The notes under the pieces are model-generated. The model saw only the letters and a program-made list of their open reading frames with translations, was not told the origin of the DNA and ran no database searches. The position numbers and the translations under genes were made by a program. Source: Citrus sinensis (taxonomy: Eukaryota; Streptophyta; Magnoliopsida; Sapindales; Rutaceae). From it: a DNA stretch of 64,000 nucleotides. Positions 61,132 through 64,000 of this stretch are shown here, one piece after another. Each line of letters opens with the position of its first letter. Positions within the stretch are counted from its first letter, which is position 1. The DNA lies in the NCBI RefSeq assembly GCF_022201045.2, contig NC_068558.1:6415501-6479500 (forward strand), in the 5' to 3' direction.

Positions 61132-62005
61132 GTTTCGAAAGAAGAAAAAACTATTTTCACTCAAATTGAGAAAGTAAATTAATCTCCTACAATGTGTTGT
61201 GGCGGCTCAAACTCATGTCCTCAGAATTGTGACGGTAGAACTGCAATTCTTTCATTTAAAACGCTTTCTACACACTTCAGTTTAGAGAACCTCTCTTTTA
61301 ATTTGGCAAACAATAAGGACTCAATAAAAATACCCTAGTTTCTGAGTTCATTTTAAAGCAAACAATAAGGACTCAATCAATAAAAACCGTATCTTGTAAT
61401 GAAAAGATGGATTGTTTGTCCTCAAAGAAAAGGTAAGTACAATAGCTCATTTGTATAGGCTTCATAACCAAGATAATCAAGGAATAATGATTATTCAAAC
61501 CTTTAATAAGAATTTTAACAATTATGTAAAATTGTATAAACCACACAGTTACCCTGCCCTCAAACTAAGATGGCCGCACTTGGGTTTGGAGACCAAAATT
61601 ATATTTTTTTTTTCTCTCATATGAAAATTTGTTTATGTGCATTCCAGGCCATACTCCTCAGTCGTGGCATTTCAAAATTTGAGACCATACACTTCTTGAA
61701 ACTACAAGAATCTTTTATCTCATTAAAATGTGCTTATCACTTTTTCTTTACTTTATATATTTTATCTCGTTATTTTTGGACCTATAATTCGTACTATATT
61801 TTTCTAAACTTCTGAGAGTATAATATATCTTTCTAAAAATTCTCGTCACCACTCTAATGATAGGTGATCATTTTTTTGTTTTTAGTTGGTATATTACAAT
61901 ATATTGATACATATTATAATTAGGAATCTACCAAAAGTTTAATGGTATATTTACTTCTTAGATTAGAGAGTAGGAATTATTTACAATTATCATTTCTCAT
62001 CGATA

Positions 62006-62238
62006 GTGTTTACTTGGTAAAAATATAAGGGAATGAAAATAAATTTTGGGTGAGACCGAATAATTTGGGAATGAGTAATGGGAATCTCATTCTTTGAAGA
62101 GGTGAGAATGAAAATTTGGAATGAAAATGGAGAGTGAATTAACATTTTTATTCATAAACAAAAGAAAAAATTCTTTTTTAACTTCATTTAGATATTAAAA
62201 ATAATCATAGTAATAATAATAACTATAATTATAAATAT

Positions 62239-62274
<36 letters not shown>

Positions 62275-62576
62275 CATGATAATTATTATAATAAATAAAA
62301 TAATTGTGATATTGCTATTTCTATCATAATTATAGTTATAGTAACAATTATTGTTATAATACCAATATAATAATGGTAACATTTATAATTATTATTTTAA
62401 TACAATAATAGTAAAAATAATAATAATGAAAATAATATTCAAAGTAAAAATACTTACTCTTTATTTTGTTCTTGAATAAATACATAATTGTAATTAAGGG
62501 TATGTTACTAATTTATGTTGATTCTCATTCCTTATTTCGATTTCAGTCTATTTTAATTTTGAAAAAGTAAATGCAC
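62006..62576. mobile_element. Possible degraded MITE
   Basis: The left end GTGTTTACTTGGTAAAAATA and the right end (opposite strand) GGTGCATTTACTTTTTC are loosely complementary. Subterminal GGAATGA and TCATTCC words are present. The interior is extremely AT-rich with ATT repeats. Ends and target duplication are not definable by eye. Confidence 0.3.
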
Positions 62577-63209
62577 CATAAATTATAATTTTAATTTATT
62601 TAAGAGTTGGACTATTGGCACCCCTCTCATCTCCTCATAAAAGCCTCATTTTAGTTATATTCATTTTATTTCCGAAAATGCCCCTTTTTTAGATACACTT
62701 TTCTAAGTTCTTAATTTTCATTTGATTTGTTTTATTGTTAAAACTCAAAGTATTATTGTGCTATTTTTTAATTATTTTCAATTTTATTATTAATCTACAC
62801 ACAAATTGAAAAGTTATATGGGTGATAAATTTTTTAGTGTTAATCGTTGGCTGAAATAACATATATTTCAAATTATAATTTCAAAGCAATTTTAAGTATA
62901 AAAATATTTAATCAATAAGAAATCAAAAGAGAACAATAGATTATTCTAAATTTGTACAATTTATTTTAGTTAAATAGGAAGAGTAACATATGGAATTTTT
63001 TTTAAAGGATTGATTATGAATTAAGTAATTTGCTAGAAAAAAAATCTATATGTGTTTAATTTTCAATTGTCCTTAATTGTAATTTTATTTTAAGTGGGGT
63101 TTTGTAAGAAAAATGTAGGGGTGCCGATAGCTCCACTCTTTATTAATTATGGCATTGGCCGAGGGTCTTTTAAAAATTCAAAAGAAATAGAATAGTCTAA
63201 GAGTCAGTT

Positions 63210-63835
63210 GACTGTCGCTCGAGAAGTCTCTAAACAAAATGTGAGATATATCCTATGTTGAGTAATAAAAAGTACCAATCAGACGTCCCCCAATTTCTTA
63301 CCCGGGGGTGAATCTCTCCAGCTGAATGTATCGAGCATATTATTGGTAATGTATCTTTTATAAACCACGAGCTGACCAGAAGTTCATACCTACCAGGTAC
63401 TTGTCACCCAGGAGAAAGGACATGATCTCACAAACACCTGACAATCTCGCCATGCCCCAAATCGCTGGGAAAACACGACACCCCACGTTTACCCACGCTT
63501 GGTTGAGTGAAGACCCGTTAAAGTCCACGATCACCGGAAAATGAGGGGCATGAAGAATACTCAGAGAACGTGGGATGATTGCCTATAAAAGGCTGAGAAA
63601 TCGATGGAAAGGGGGACACAAAAATAGAGAGAGAAGGGGAAACTCTGCCAAATTAATACCAGACATTTTTACATACGAATCCTTGATACATTTTGTTTTG
63701 AGAATATTGCAGTTAATCTGCACAACTTGAATCATACAGTTTTCCCGTAAACATCTTGTATGACTTAAGTATCGGAGGATTTATGCCAAAAAAACCACTG
63801 GCGTCTCTGATTTGTTTCTGTGAACGCATACTTGG
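63210..63835 (+). mobile_element. LTR-like sequence of a Tat-type gypsy element
   Basis: Contains TATAAAA at 63584-63590 and TTTTCCCGTAAACATCTTG (63740-63758). The signature GTATCGGAGGATTTATGCC and ACCACTGGCGTCTCTGA (63769-63810) matches the LTR at 32.0-32.65 kb in order and spacing. The start is placed only approximately; GC content rises from about 63210. It ends where RNase H homology begins. Confidence 0.65.
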
Positions 63836-63837
63836 AA

Positions 63838-64000
63838 AGAAGAGGAAGGAAAGCAACACTAGGTATTACACTAGTAAAGACTTGGTGGACGCAGAAACTA
63901 GGTACCCAACTGTGGAGAAGTGGGTGCTGGCCTTGGTAACAACAGTACGTAAGCTCAGACCATACTTCCAAGAGCACCCGATAATTGTGATGACCGATCA
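63838..64000 (+). pseudogene. Partial RNase H region of a gypsy element, cut by the window end
   Basis: Plus-strand translation gives EEEGKQH, then after a stop and frame change YYTSKDLVDAETRYPTVEKW and KLRPYFQEHPIIVMTD. These align with the RNase H of the element at 28.6-31.3 kb. It follows the LTR directly, so gag, protease and most of RT are missing. It continues beyond the window. Confidence 0.85.

Larger units (their letters stand above)
60514..63209. other. AT-rich intergenic region, no gene
   Basis: 3' UTR of the phytocyanin gene, then AT-rich DNA. Contains a 106-bp tandem duplication (60929-61131), an ATT/AAT-rich stretch (62210-62420) and a possible MITE (62006-62576). The frame 61412-61815 has no recognisable motif. 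Confidence 0.55.

Noticed and set aside
62188-62382. Minus-strand frame rich in Ile and Asn
   Set aside because: Translation of ATT/AAT microsatellite DNA.
1-64000. tRNA, rRNA or microRNA genes
   Set aside because: No tRNA box A/B pair with a cloverleaf, no rRNA and no known mature microRNA sequence was noticed by eye; a covariance-model scan would be needed to be sure.

Overview
The window is nuclear DNA from a eudicot plant. It is AT-rich, its genes are split by GT-AG introns, it carries Ty3/gypsy (Tat-lineage) retroelement debris, and its proteins are plant-specific (SLAC1, LITTLE ZIPPER, phytocyanin, plastid BASS transporter). The proteins look like those of a woody rosid such as Citrus, but that is an impression from memory and not proven here. 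All gene models were built by hand from reading frames, splice consensus and family knowledge.

Layout. 2.9-3.4 kb (+): small LITTLE ZIPPER gene. 4.9-8.1 kb (-): plastid DUF2499/Ycf49-like gene with three hairpin elements in one intron. 9.0-12.6 kb (-): BASS-family plastid metabolite transporter. 13.8-18.2 kb: decayed gypsy element, then a relic of BASS exon 4. 21.5-25.2 kb (+): TVP38/TMEM64 (SNARE-associated Golgi/VTT) membrane protein. 28.6-32.7 kb: chimeric retrotransposon block bounded by a perfect 37-bp direct repeat, followed by a Mutator-like MITE. 34.2-36.9 kb (+): LRR receptor-like (pseudo)kinase. 38.5-38.8 kb: broken duplicate of its kinase C-terminus. 39.0-41.2 kb (-): ACS10-like aminotransferase whose key catalytic residues are replaced. 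43.9-45.1 kb: LTR fragment with two coding-phase minisatellites. 50.1-55.1 kb (+): TPX2-like microtubule protein with 18 coding exons. 56.0-58.1 kb (-): the guard-cell anion channel SLAC1. 59.9-60.5 kb (+): phytocyanin. 63.2-64.0 kb: LTR joined to a piece of RNase H that runs off the window.

The genes are not an operon, and plants do not organise pathways this way. The order does resemble ancient neighbourhoods known from Arabidopsis: BASS6, SNARE-associated Golgi protein and TPX2-like are adjacent on At4; LRR-RLK and ACS10 are adjacent on At1; LRR-RLK and SLAC1 are close on the duplicate At1 block. The window therefore probably preserves a less rearranged ancestral arrangement. The most striking single observation is the ACS10-like gene: an intact multi-exon frame in which the PLP lysine, the PLP-binding Asp and Tyr, and the substrate-carboxylate Arg are all substituted.
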